The position numbers were made by a program, and so were the translations under genes. A stretch of DNA of 64,000 nt from Pedobacter caeni (GTDB lineage: Bacteria > Bacteroidota > Bacteroidia > Sphingobacteriales > Sphingobacteriaceae), in NCBI RefSeq assembly GCF_900129215.1, contig NZ_FQUQ01000008.1, positions 124,001-188,000 of the forward strand, written 5' to 3'. Below, piece after piece: positions 25,759-34,044 of the stretch (its first letter is position 1; every line of letters begins with the position of its first letter). The notes beneath the pieces were generated by a model that worked only from the letters and a program-made list of their open reading frames with translations, had not been told where the DNA came from and did not search any database.

Positions 25759-26100
25759 TAAAATAAAATTTAGTTATCAACTCTAGCGAATGTATCAGTT
25801 GCTATTTGAGAGCTATAAATGTTTATAATTTTTAAACAAAAATAAGATTATAAACTAAAAATACAACGGAGTTTACACAAAATTATCGCTGCCCGATAAC
25901 CGTCTTTAGTTAATTGGTGACCAGAACAACCAGGAAAACGGGGAAAAATCTTGTAACGTATTTGTAACGGTTTTTAGAGAAGTTCAGCAGAAAAGGTGGC
26001 CCAACTCAACGCTAGGTGTAAAATCGAAAAACATATTAGCGCTCCACAACATTTGACATTGGTCCCTTCATTGGAGGGGCGGTTGGCGATCATGCAATAA
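25759..26100. other. Non-coding stretch between secreted protein and tRNA-Asn terminator
   Basis: The 342 bp without an ORF holds the promoter at 25837-25866, two direct copies of TTGTAACG (25951-25958 and 25962-25969, period 11) and a more GC-rich segment at about 26000-26095 that resembles no RNA family I know. With the bidirectional hairpin at 26101-26136, a plus-strand small RNA is possible, but no promoter for it is visible. Confidence 0.4.
25837..25866 (-). promoter_or_regulatory. Promoter of the small secreted protein gene
   Basis: On the minus strand TTG (25866-25864), 19 bases, then TATTTTTG (25844-25837) match the Bacteroidota consensus. The expected start lies about 70 bases before the ATG at 25758. 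Confidence 0.7.
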
Positions 26101-26136
26101 AAAAACCCCGTTTCTCAATAAAGAAACGGGGTTTTT
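26101..26136. terminator. Bidirectional terminator after tRNA-Asn
   Basis: A perfect 15-bp stem (26101-26115 with 26122-26136) and six-base loop is flanked by A/T runs on both sides. It ends the minus-strand tRNA transcript 28 bases beyond the mature 3' end. Confidence 0.85.
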
Positions 26137-26163
26137 AAATATCTGCCGACTTGCAGATTGATG

Positions 26164-26237
26164 CTCCCGAGACTGGGCTCGAACCAGTGACCCTCTGATT
26201 AACAGTCAGATGCTCTAACCAGCTGAGCTACTCGGGA
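26164..26237 (-). tRNA. tRNA-Asn (anticodon GUU)
   Basis: The minus strand folds as a standard 74-base tRNA. The acceptor stem is TCCCGAG with CTCGGGA. The D arm starts GCTCAGCTGG, the anticodon stem CTGA/TCAG has loop CTGTTAA with GTT at the anticodon, and the T arm ACTGG-TTCGAGC-CCAGT is intact. The discriminator is G and CCA is not encoded. GUU reads AAC and AAU. It has its own terminator and no neighbouring tRNA. Confidence 0.96.
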
Positions 26238-26381
26238 GTACTGGTTATCCAAAAAAACGGCTTTTTGAAGTCTTAAACAACATTAAGTTTCGTTCGTTTT
26301 GGGAATGCAATATTAGGGGTTTTAATTTATTTATGCAATATTTGTAGCAAAATAATTGAAAATAATTTTAAAAATATATCT

Positions 26382-27302
26382 ATGAGCCTGATAATCATAG
26401 GGACTGTGGCATTTGATGCCATTGAAACTCCCTTCGGAAAAACGGATAAAATAGTTGGAGGAGCTGCCACTTATGCCAGTTTAGCTGCTTCTTACTTCTA
26501 TAACAAAGTAAAAATCGTTGCTGTTGTTGGTGATGATTTTCAAAAATCAGACATTGATGCTTTTAATGAACATGGAATTGACACCGAAGGACTACAGGTA
26601 AAAGAAGGCGAAAAATCTTTCTTCTGGTCAGGGAAGTACCACAATGATATGAACAGCAGAGATACTTTGGTTACTGAACTGAATGTTTTAGCTGATTTTG
26701 ATCCTGTTATTCCAGAAAGCTATCAGGACTGTGAATACCTGATGCTGGGAAATCTGACTCCTATTGTACAGCGTACAGTTATTGAGCGCTTAAAAAAGAG
26801 ACCAAAGCTAATCGTTCTGGATACCATGAACTTCTGGATGGACATCATGATGGATGACCTTAAGGAAACGCTTAAACTGGTAGATGTATTGACCATTAAT
26901 GACGAAGAAGCCCGTCAGCTTTCAGGTGAATACTCCCTGGTTAAAGCCGCTAAAAAGATTTTAACGATGGGACCTAAGTACCTGATCATTAAAAAAGGTG
27001 AACATGGCGCATTGTTGTTCCATGAAGACAAAATCTTCTCTGCTCCGGCTTTACCATTAGCAGAAGTATTTGATCCAACAGGAGCCGGTGACACCTTTGC
27101 AGGTGGTTTTATTGGCTATCTGGCAAAAGTTGGTACGATCAACTTCAATAACATGAAAAATGCCATCATCTATGGTTCTGCCCTTGCTTCTTTCTGTGTA
27201 GAGAAGTTTGGAACGGAAAAGATCCTCAACCTTACAGACGAAGAAGTAGCTGCACGTATTCAGGAATTTGTAAAACTGAGTGCTTTTACCATCGATGCAT
27301 AG
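26382..27302 (+). CDS. PfkB-family sugar/nucleoside kinase
   Basis: The 306-residue ribokinase-like protein has the N-terminal substrate motif VGGAATYASLAAS and the C-terminal signature DPTGAGDTFAGGF, where Asp is the catalytic base and GAGD forms the anion hole. It would phosphorylate a sugar or nucleoside with ATP in the cytoplasm. The substrate cannot be told; related proteins resemble adenosine kinase. It has no clear operon partner and ends against a convergent hairpin at 27323-27372. Confidence 0.88.
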   Translation: MSLIIIGTVAFDAIETPFGKTDKIVGGAATYASLAASYFYNKVKIVAVVGDDFQKSDIDAFNEHGIDTEGLQVKEGEKSFFWSGKYHNDMNSRDTLVTELNVLADFDPVIPESYQDCEYLMLGNLTPIVQRTVIERLKKRPKLIVLDTMNFWMDIMMDDLKETLKLVDVLTINDEEARQLSGEYSLVKAAKKILTMGPKYLIIKKGEHGALLFHEDKIFSAPALPLAEVFDPTGAGDTFAGGFIGYLAKVGTINFNNMKNAIIYGSALASFCVEKFGTEKILNLTDEEVAARIQEFVKLSAFTIDA

Positions 27303-27322
27303 ATAAGTCCCATAAAAAGACC

Positions 27323-27372
27323 AAATAGCTACACAGAGACTGTCCTAAATAGGCTTCTCTGTATAGCTATTT
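27323..27372. terminator. Bidirectional hairpin whose right arm lies inside the cytochrome b5-like gene
   Basis: 17-base arms 27323-27339 and 27356-27372 pair with one mismatch around a 16-base loop. It is flanked by T-rich sequence in both directions. The right arm overlaps the last codons of the minus-strand gene, so sequence there serves both protein and terminator. Confidence 0.65.
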
Positions 27373-27599
27373 AGTTTCCCTATTGCTGTAAATTTCTCAA
27401 AAACAGCTTCTGTATGCGGCGCATCCGGTAGTTCATCCGTAAGGTCCTGTCCGGCCCAGTGTTCATAATGTTTGCCATTACGCCACAAACGACTTTCCGT
27501 AACATCGTAAATCAATCCTCTGTAAGCCACCCAGATCTGCGGTTTATCCTGACCGTTCCGGAGTGCCAGCTGCTGTTTGGTATAGATGGGCAGATCCAT
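27345..27599 (-). CDS. Cytochrome b5-like heme/steroid-binding domain protein
   Basis: The 84-residue protein matches the short bacterial cytochrome b5-like family (COG4892). It starts YTKQQLALRNGQDKPQIWVAY, then YDVTESRLWRNGKHYEHWAGQDLT, with histidines in KHYEHW and a later His in DAPHTEAV as candidate heme or ligand residues. The classical HPGG motif is absent. Its ATG overlaps the stop of the lycopene-cyclase-domain gene by one base (TAATG), so the two are coupled. It could donate electrons to a carotenoid-modifying enzyme, but this is inference. Confidence 0.8.
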   Translation of the reverse strand: MDLPIYTKQQLALRNGQDKPQIWVAYRGLIYDVTESRLWRNGKHYEHWAGQDLTDELPDAPHTEAVFEKFTAIGKLNSYTEKPI

Positions 27600-28270
27600 T
27601 ACGCTTTAGCCTTACTTTTAAATAGCTCGAACAGGTAAATGCTCATCAAAAGCATTCCCATAAAATAAAAATGGCTTTCAAAAGGAATTGCCCCAAGTTT
27701 CAAATTGATCACATCAGTATAAGAAATAATGGGTAAGGTAGAAATGACACCATAAGCCACATAAAAAAGAACCAGTGATACCAGGAAGCTCCTGTAAAAC
27801 CGATACATAAAGCGGAGTTTATTGAGGTATTCTATATAAAAAATCAGCAGGAACAATATCCCGAATGAAGCTGCACTATACCATTTTGTGTAGGTAAAAA
27901 TGAGCATAGCAACGCCTATGCCCATCAGCAGGTTGCTAAAAGAAAGGCTGAATTTATCTAAAGCATTGTTGGGAAAGAATGTATTTAAAGTCGCATACAC
28001 CCCTATTCCGGCCAGAGAAACCGTCATAGAAAAAAGAAATTCTTCTACCGGGACTTTCCATAGAAAAACACCTGTCAGGTAAGCCGGATGAAAATTCCAG
28101 GCTCCCATTAACACCAGTATAGCAGCTATTATGGAAAACACAAGGCCCGTAATCAGTACTGCAGGAATGGCTGGCTTTATCATCCTGATAAACCCTATCT
28201 TTTTAACAAAGAGCAACATTACCGGAACAACCAGCATGGCAAGTGCCAGCAACAGATAAGTAAAATTCAT
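27599..28270 (-). CDS. Lycopene cyclase domain protein (CrtYcd/CarR type)
   Basis: The 223-residue protein has about six or seven membrane helices. It carries the PVEEFLF motif typical of heterodimeric or fused lycopene beta-cyclases, preceded by FHPAYLTGVFLW, and a second half with IPFESHFYF. The length equals two fused cyclase domains, so it could cyclise lycopene ends to beta-ionone rings without a partner. No other carotenoid gene (crtB, crtI, crtZ) lies in this window. It is transcribed from its own promoter (28290-28319) and coupled to the cytochrome b5-like gene. Confidence 0.85.
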   Translation of the reverse strand: MNFTYLLLALAMLVVPVMLLFVKKIGFIRMIKPAIPAVLITGLVFSIIAAILVLMGAWNFHPAYLTGVFLWKVPVEEFLFSMTVSLAGIGVYATLNTFFPNNALDKFSLSFSNLLMGIGVAMLIFTYTKWYSAASFGILFLLIFYIEYLNKLRFMYRFYRSFLVSLVLFYVAYGVISTLPIISYTDVINLKLGAIPFESHFYFMGMLLMSIYLFELFKSKAKA

Positions 28271-28289
28271 TTATTTAATTAGTTAAGCC

Positions 28290-28319
28290 CAAAAATATGA
28301 TTTTGATGGCGTTTACCAA
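28290..28319 (-). promoter_or_regulatory. Promoter of the lycopene cyclase / cytochrome b5 operon
   Basis: On the minus strand TTG (28319-28317), 19 bases, TATTTTTG (28297-28290) match the consensus, with the start about 15 bases before the ATG at 28270. Confidence 0.7.
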
Positions 28320-28341
28320 TTTTCTTTTTATCGCATAAAAA

Positions 28342-28371
28342 AAGCGCTTTAACATCGGGGTTAAAGCGCTT
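28342..28371 (-). terminator. Intrinsic terminator after the ECF sigma gene
   Basis: AAGCGCTTTAAC (28342-28353) pairs perfectly with 28360-28371. On the minus strand seven T follow. It also insulates the lycopene cyclase promoter. Confidence 0.85.
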
Positions 28372-28390
28372 CTAAATACTTTAGAAAGGG

Positions 28391-28921
28391 TTATGCGACC
28401 TCCGCACCCAAAATTTCTTTAGAATAGGTTTTCAGATATTTCTTAAGAATCTGACGGGCAACGTGGATTCTGGTCTTTACTGTACCTATTGGTATCTCTA
28501 ACATTTCGGCAATTTCATGATATTTATATCCCTCAAAGTATTTGATAAAAGGAACATAATATTCCGGCTGAAGCGTCGAAAGGGCTTTATTGATATCACC
28601 TATGATAAACTTACTGTCGCTCGTGTTTTTTGCAGCACTATAGTGCAGATTGGCAGAAGAAATATCGTCTGATTTAGTAATTAATGCATTGGTCTTTACC
28701 AAACGTCTGTAATTGTTAATGAAGGTGTTCTTCATGATGGTAAATAACCATCCTTTAAGATTGGTACCTTCTTTAAACTTACTGTAATAAGTTACCGCTT
28801 TAAGCATGGTATCTTGTACAAGGTCGTTTGCGTCTTCAATGTCTTTCGTAAAATTTAAAGCGAATGACTGCAAAGAAACCGAATGGTCGTTTAACTGGAG
28901 GTTGAATTCATTTTTTGTCAT
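28391..28921 (-). CDS. ECF RNA polymerase sigma factor
   Basis: The 176-residue protein has sigma region 2 (FALNFTKDIEDANDLVQDTM, then NLKGWLFTIMKNTFINNYRR) and region 4 (YKYHEIAEMLEIPIGTVKTR). It resembles the widely conserved Bacteroidota housekeeping-type ECF sigma factors rather than the FecI type. No FecR or other anti-sigma gene is beside it, so control must be elsewhere or through expression. It is a single-gene unit with a terminator 20 bases downstream. Confidence 0.9.
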   Translation of the reverse strand: MTKNEFNLQLNDHSVSLQSFALNFTKDIEDANDLVQDTMLKAVTYYSKFKEGTNLKGWLFTIMKNTFINNYRRLVKTNALITKSDDISSANLHYSAAKNTSDSKFIIGDINKALSTLQPEYYVPFIKYFEGYKYHEIAEMLEIPIGTVKTRIHVARQILKKYLKTYSKEILGAEVA

Positions 28922-29087
28922 AATGTTTTAAGTTTTAAGGTTAAAAAGCAAACAAACAGTTTTTAGGAGTGGCGCTCAAAGTTTGTTTAATCTTATACAC
29001 TAAATGCTATACAACATATGTACCAAAAAATCAATCCGAATGTTAACAAATTGTTTTTTCGGGTTGGCAATGACAAAGGAGCCTATG

Positions 29088-30104
29088 TCACAGAATATTT
29101 ACTTCTCTTTCCAGCCTGACACCAAATCTGGCCGCTACGGTATCTATAATATTTTCTGAAAAACTATACACTTCTTGTCCAGTTGCTTGTCCATGATTGA
29201 CCAGTACCAGGGCCTGATTTTTCCAGGTACCCGTTTGTCCAACCACCTTCCCCTTAAATCCGCATTGCTCTATTAACCAACCCGCTGCAAGTTTAACTTT
29301 ACCTTTTCCAGCAGGATAATGCACCAGTTCAGGGAACTTTTCATGCACCTCCTTAAAGGCTTTTTCTTCAATTACAGGGTTCTTAAAAAAGCTCCCCGCA
29401 TTGCCAATTGTAGAAGGATCAGGAAGCTTGCTTACCCGGATATGAGCAACAACTGCAGAGACATCAGCGATCGTTGGCAGATCAATACCCCGTTTAGTCA
29501 GCTCTTCCTGGATTGCGCCATATTGCGTGTTGATCCGAGCTACCCTGCTCAGCCTGAAACTCACCTCTGCAATGATATATTGCCCTTTTAATTCATTTTT
29601 AAAAATGCTGTCACGATATCCAAACCGGGCTTCCTCATGATTAAACTCCCTGCGCTTACCAGTAGCAATCTCATAAGCCGAACAAGATGCAAACACATCC
29701 TTAAGTTCTACACCATAGGCCCCAATATTTTGTATTGGTGAAGCTCCTACTGTACCAGGAATCAGACTCAGGTTCTCTACACCTGCAAAACCATTTTGTA
29801 CACAATAGTTTACAAAGTCGTTCCAGACCACTCCGGCACCTGCAGTAACGATCACGTCATCCCCCTGAACATTAGCTGAAATCCCCGGGATGCTTATTTT
29901 GATCACCAGCCCATTAAAATCTTTCGTAAATAACAGGTTACTTCCACCTCCCAAAATCAATAGCGGCTGCTCCTTAATGAGTTTGGATTCCAACAGCTCT
30001 TCCAATGCAGAGGGGGTAAATATTTCAGCAAAATAATGGGCGCTGACAGGTATACTAAAGGTATTATAAGGTTTTAACGAGATATTTTCCTGGAAGATGG
30101 TCAT
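29088..30104 (-). CDS. murB: UDP-N-acetylenolpyruvoylglucosamine reductase
   Basis: MurB reduces UDP-GlcNAc-enolpyruvate to UDP-MurNAc with FAD and NADPH, the second committed step of peptidoglycan synthesis. The protein of about 338 residues shows the FAD-binding segments LILGGGSNLLF and LSLIPGTVGASPIQNIGAYG, the Tyr region FGYRDSIFK, and GNAGSFFKNP with the catalytic serine. The start at 30104 is chosen because a -7 element (30135-30142) overlaps the longer TTG start at 30137. It ends 166 bases before the sigma factor start. Confidence 0.95.
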   Translation of the reverse strand: MTIFQENISLKPYNTFSIPVSAHYFAEIFTPSALEELLESKLIKEQPLLILGGGSNLLFTKDFNGLVIKISIPGISANVQGDDVIVTAGAGVVWNDFVNYCVQNGFAGVENLSLIPGTVGASPIQNIGAYGVELKDVFASCSAYEIATGKRREFNHEEARFGYRDSIFKNELKGQYIIAEVSFRLSRVARINTQYGAIQEELTKRGIDLPTIADVSAVVAHIRVSKLPDPSTIGNAGSFFKNPVIEEKAFKEVHEKFPELVHYPAGKGKVKLAAGWLIEQCGFKGKVVGQTGTWKNQALVLVNHGQATGQEVYSFSENIIDTVAARFGVRLEREVNIL

Positions 30105-30134
30105 AGATAAAATGAACTGATTTGCTATAGGGTA

Positions 30135-30142
30135 CAAATGTA
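30135..30142 (-). promoter_or_regulatory. TACATTTG, -7 element of murB
   Basis: This is a perfect TAnnTTTG match that would start transcription near 30129, 25 bases before the ATG at 30104. It rules against the upstream TTG codon. No -33 TTG at standard distance. Confidence 0.5.
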
Positions 30143-30260
30143 ATTGTTAAGGAGGGGAATAAACATGTTTAAATAAATATTTAAAAATTTTGTCTATTTT
30201 TCGTCTCGATTATTGAAACTAAAAACCATTGGCGACAGAAGGGGGAGCATTAGAATTTGT

Positions 30261-30869
30261 ATGGAAAATCAGGATAAAAAGAGAATTTTAATTATTGAGG
30301 CTGCTTTAAAGCGATTTGCTCACTATGGTTTGTCAAAGACAACTATGACAGAAATCGCAAAAGATATTTCTTTTTCAAAGGCGTTACTTTATTACTATTT
30401 CCCTGATAAACTGAGCCTTTACGTCAGCGCGATAGAACATCTGATGCAAATCATCAGCAGAGATCTGGTTAAATCTGTTGACAAGACAAAAACAGCTACT
30501 GAAGGTGTACTTAAACTGCTACAAAAAAGACAGGCTTTTATCCAAAAATACTACAACATCCTGGAATCGAGTCAGATCATTGGAAATGAACTTCCCGAAA
30601 ACCTTGCAGAAAAATTCCATAAAGCCCGGACTTTCGAGTTTATCATTATTGGTTCCCTGTTTAGCCGAGGAGTAACGAATAAAGAATTCGCGATCTCAGA
30701 CACCAAATTAGCCACCGAAATATTCATTGATGCCTTATCTGGCATTCATTTCAATATCCTGTCCAAGGATAAGAGCATGTTCCCGGGAAAGGAACAATTC
30801 AAACAGATTTTTCTCAAAGAAAAAATGTTTGCCGACATCTTTCTTAACGGGCTAAAAATAAAACAATAA
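30261..30869 (+). CDS. TetR-family transcriptional regulator (paralogue 1)
   Basis: The 202-residue protein begins MENQDKKRILIIEAALKRF and has the TetR HTH (KTTMTEIAKDISFSKALLYYYF) near residues 25-50 and a helical ligand domain. ATG 30261 is preferred over TTG 30213. It is clearly related to the next gene (same HTH, YYYFPDK and length), so the two are probably a tandem duplication. It may control itself, the efflux operon or both. Confidence 0.88.
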   Translation: MENQDKKRILIIEAALKRFAHYGLSKTTMTEIAKDISFSKALLYYYFPDKLSLYVSAIEHLMQIISRDLVKSVDKTKTATEGVLKLLQKRQAFIQKYYNILESSQIIGNELPENLAEKFHKARTFEFIIIGSLFSRGVTNKEFAISDTKLATEIFIDALSGIHFNILSKDKSMFPGKEQFKQIFLKEKMFADIFLNGLKIKQ

Positions 30870-30983
30870 AATTCGTCATTTTTATGTAACTTTTGTGTGA
30901 TTTTCATACTAAAATTTCCATTGCTAAAATATGGCAGTATTTTTGACCGTTCAAAGAAAAAAGTCAGAAAGTAGAAAAGTAGA

Positions 30984-31589
30984 ATGGTAGAGACAGATAA
31001 AAAAAGGGAGTTGATTATAGAGGGTGCGATAAAGCGTTTTATCCATTATGGAATTAACAAGACCACAATGAATGAGATTGCTGATGACCTATCGGTATCC
31101 AAACCTTCCTTGTATTATTATTTTCCGGATAAAAGTAGCCTGGTAATGGGAGTGATCGCCAGGATTTTCTCGGATTATTTTGAAATTCTGGAAAGAGATC
31201 AATTTGCGAAAGACACCCTGGAAGAGCGTTTAGCAGCCTTCGTTGAGGTCAAACATCGCTTTTTTCAGAAATATTATATGCTACACCTCTCAGGTGGCAG
31301 CCCGGACGCCTCTCTTAGTTCCGATGAGCTCAGGGAGTCCTTCATGAAAATGAAAACAAAAAATGAAAACCTTCATGCCACAATTCTGCAAAGAGCAATT
31401 GACAGTAAGGAAATTGCACCTTGCGACGTGAATAAAATGGCAGAATTGTATTTAGACAGCCTGTCGGGAATCACTTCTCTATGTCTGCTCCATGGCAACA
31501 AAGAATTGTTCCCAAGTAAAAAAGACATGAAAGCCATCTTGGAGAAGCAACTTAGCTTATCTAAAATATTTATCAAAGGATTAAAATAA
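30984..31589 (+). CDS. TetR-family regulator of the efflux operon (paralogue 2)
   Basis: The 201-residue protein has HTH KTTMNEIADDLSVSKPSLYYYF and a C-terminal helical domain (RESFMKMKTKNENLHATILQ). It starts at ATG 30984 and is followed 26 bases later by the TolC-type gene, so it is the first gene of the efflux operon and probably its repressor. A TATTTTTG box lies at 30938-30945, with the nearest TTG only 14 bases upstream. The inducer is unknown. Confidence 0.9.
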   Translation: MVETDKKRELIIEGAIKRFIHYGINKTTMNEIADDLSVSKPSLYYYFPDKSSLVMGVIARIFSDYFEILERDQFAKDTLEERLAAFVEVKHRFFQKYYMLHLSGGSPDASLSSDELRESFMKMKTKNENLHATILQRAIDSKEIAPCDVNKMAELYLDSLSGITSLCLLHGNKELFPSKKDMKAILEKQLSLSKIFIKGLK

Positions 31590-31614
31590 AAACAGACCAC
31601 AAATTATCATAAAC

Positions 31615-32946
31615 ATGAATACTTTAATTAAACAGATAAGATTGATTCCACTACTGCTGCTGGGGTTATTATTATCGAATGCAGCAATAGCCCAGCAAAC
31701 ACTGAGCCTTAAGGATGCATTAAATTACGCCGTTCAGAACAGCTCAAATACGAGAAAAGCGAAGCTCGATATTGAAGGAGGCAGATACAAAACCGAAGAA
31801 ATAAGAGCTCAGGCTTTACCAAACATCAGTGGTAATGCAGGAATGACTTACAATGCGGTAATTGGCCAGTTGGTGGCTGGTGATTTCAAAATTCCAATGG
31901 GAAAAACATGGAATGCCAACGCAGGAATTCAACTCAACCAACAGCTGTTTAACCAACAGGTCTTCACTGGATTAAAAGCAGCAAGGACAAGTGAAAGTTA
32001 TTACAACATGACTGCAGAATTAACTGACGAACAGATTATTGAGCAGGTTGCTAATAACTATTATCAGGTTTTAGTCAACAGACAACAACTAAACGTCATT
32101 GATACCAATATCAAAAACGTGAAAGTGGTAGAGAAGATCATAGGCAATCAATACAAGAATGGCCTGGCAAGAAAAATTGATGTAGACCGGATTAAAGTGA
32201 ACCTGACCAATCTGCAAACCAGGCGTGAACAAACTTCAAATGCAATTGTTCAACTGGAAAACCAGCTGAAATTTTCGATGGGTATGCCAATAGAGACGGT
32301 TATCCTGCTGCCGGCAACAGAACTAAACAGTAAGCCAGTCTTACCTCAGTTTGCCGATAGTGTAAACGTAAACGGAAGGACAGAAATGAAGCTGCTAAAC
32401 ATACAAAAGGACTTACTTACTTTACAAAGGAAAGCCTATGTAGCAGAATATTACCCTTCATTGGCATTATCCGCCAATTACAGTTATACCGGACAAAGCG
32501 ATAAGTTTGACCTCTTTAGAGGTAACAGTCCTGCCATTTGGTACGATGCCTCAGCAATAGGTCTTACCCTGAAAATCCCGATCTTTAATGGTTTCGCCAC
32601 ACGTTCAAGAGTGCGTCAGGCAGATGTGGATCTTAAAAAAGCAGAAGAAGACAGGAGACAAACCCGCAACTCCCTGAACCTTTCTTATGAGAATGCTAAA
32701 ATTGAATTAAGAAATAACATCAACACCATCAATTCCCAACGCCAGAATGTGTTGTTGGCTCAGGAAATTTACAATAGTACTCAAAACAACTACAACAACG
32801 GTCTGGCTGCGCTAACTGATCTTTTAGATACAGAAAATGCACTTACAGAAGCACAGAACAGCTATACCCAGGCATTATTAAACTATAAAATTGCCGAAAT
32901 TCAATTAATCAAATCAAACGGAAATATAAAATCACTACTACAATGA
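31615..32946 (+). CDS. TolC-family outer membrane efflux protein
   Basis: The 443-residue protein has a signal peptide (cleavage near AIAQQ) and two repeats of the OEP helix-barrel family. These include LSLKDALNYAVQNSSNTRKA near the N-terminus and a matching C-terminal repeat (NNYNNGLAALTDLLDTENAL). TolC-like trimers form an outer-membrane channel and periplasmic tunnel. It is first of the three-component pump and overlaps the adaptor gene by four bases. Confidence 0.93.
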   Translation: MNTLIKQIRLIPLLLLGLLLSNAAIAQQTLSLKDALNYAVQNSSNTRKAKLDIEGGRYKTEEIRAQALPNISGNAGMTYNAVIGQLVAGDFKIPMGKTWNANAGIQLNQQLFNQQVFTGLKAARTSESYYNMTAELTDEQIIEQVANNYYQVLVNRQQLNVIDTNIKNVKVVEKIIGNQYKNGLARKIDVDRIKVNLTNLQTRREQTSNAIVQLENQLKFSMGMPIETVILLPATELNSKPVLPQFADSVNVNGRTEMKLLNIQKDLLTLQRKAYVAEYYPSLALSANYSYTGQSDKFDLFRGNSPAIWYDASAIGLTLKIPIFNGFATRSRVRQADVDLKKAEEDRRQTRNSLNLSYENAKIELRNNINTINSQRQNVLLAQEIYNSTQNNYNNGLAALTDLLDTENALTEAQNSYTQALLNYKIAEIQLIKSNGNIKSLLQ

Positions 32947-34007
32947 AAAGAGGAATTATTACAGCCTTAGTAATTATACTTGCCATCGCAGGCATCGTCC
33001 TGGTATTAACCAATAATAAAAAGAAAAATGCGGCAAAAACGGCAATTGTAGCTCAAGGTAGCGGTGCGATCAGTGTTCGTACAGCAGTGATTGAAAGACA
33101 GGCGATCAATCTTGATTTTAGTGCAAACGGAACATTTGCTCCTAATCAGGAACTGAATTTTCTTTCAGAAAACGCAGGACGTGTAACCAAAATCTATGTA
33201 GAAGAAGGTGACAGAGTAACCAAAGGACAACCTATAGCCCGTATTGATGCTGAGATTTTAAATACAGATAAAGAAACTGCAGAAGCAAACCTTCAAAATG
33301 CCATCAGAGATGAAGCCAGATATAGCAGTTCATTCAAAACAGGTGGCGTAACGCAACAGCAATTAGATCAGGCAAAACTGGCTGTTCAGAATGCAAGACT
33401 AAGGCTACAAAGCAGCCAGAGAAGAGTAAGCGATGCCAACATCAAATCTCCGATCAACGGTATTGTCAACAAAAAATACATTGAAGTAGGTGCTTTTGTA
33501 AATGCACAGGGTACCCAGATGTTTGAATTGGTGGATGTTTCCAAGCTTAAATTAAAAGTAAGTGTAAACGAATCACAGGTAGCTAACCTTAAAGTTGGCG
33601 ACCAGGTGCAAATCAAATCTAATGTATTCCCTACAGATGATTACCTGGGTAAAATCACTTTCATCGCCGCTAAAGCTGATGCTTCTTTAAACTTCCCTAT
33701 TGAGATTATGGTAGAGAACAACAAGAAAAATACCATCAAAGCAGGAATGTACGGTACTGCCATCTTCAAGTTCCCTAGTCAGGCTCCTTCATTAACGATC
33801 CCACGTGGTTCGTTTGTAGGTAGTGTAAGCAGTAACCAGATCTTTGTTTTAGGAGAAGGTAATAAAGCCGTATTGCGTAAAGTAGTTGCCGGAAGAATTC
33901 TTGGAGAGAATGTGGAAATCCTTGATGGTCTGAAAGAAGGCGAGACAGTAATCACCAGTGGTCAGATCAACCTTATTGATGGTACCCCTGTTGCTCCTGT
34001 AAAATAG
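32943..34007 (+). CDS. RND efflux membrane fusion (adaptor) protein
   Basis: The 354-residue protein has an N-terminal membrane anchor (IITALVIILAIAGIVLVL), a lipoyl/barrel-sandwich domain (GRVTKIYVEEGDRVTKGQPIA; second half INGIVNKKYIEVGAFV) split by a helical hairpin, and a C-terminal beta domain ending IDGTPVAPVK. It bridges the inner-membrane pump and the TolC channel in the periplasm. It overlaps the tolC-like gene by ATGA and precedes the pump by 37 bases. Confidence 0.93.
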   Translation: MKRGIITALVIILAIAGIVLVLTNNKKKNAAKTAIVAQGSGAISVRTAVIERQAINLDFSANGTFAPNQELNFLSENAGRVTKIYVEEGDRVTKGQPIARIDAEILNTDKETAEANLQNAIRDEARYSSSFKTGGVTQQQLDQAKLAVQNARLRLQSSQRRVSDANIKSPINGIVNKKYIEVGAFVNAQGTQMFELVDVSKLKLKVSVNESQVANLKVGDQVQIKSNVFPTDDYLGKITFIAAKADASLNFPIEIMVENNKKNTIKAGMYGTAIFKFPSQAPSLTIPRGSFVGSVSSNQIFVLGEGNKAVLRKVVAGRILGENVEILDGLKEGETVITSGQINLIDGTPVAPVK

Positions 34008-34044
34008 AATAGGCCCTTACAATGAAAAATATAAATACATTCTG

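Noticed and set aside
26164-26237. tRNA-Asn as an integration site for a mobile element
   Set aside because: No second copy of the tRNA 3' end, no integrase and no mobile gene nearby in the window.
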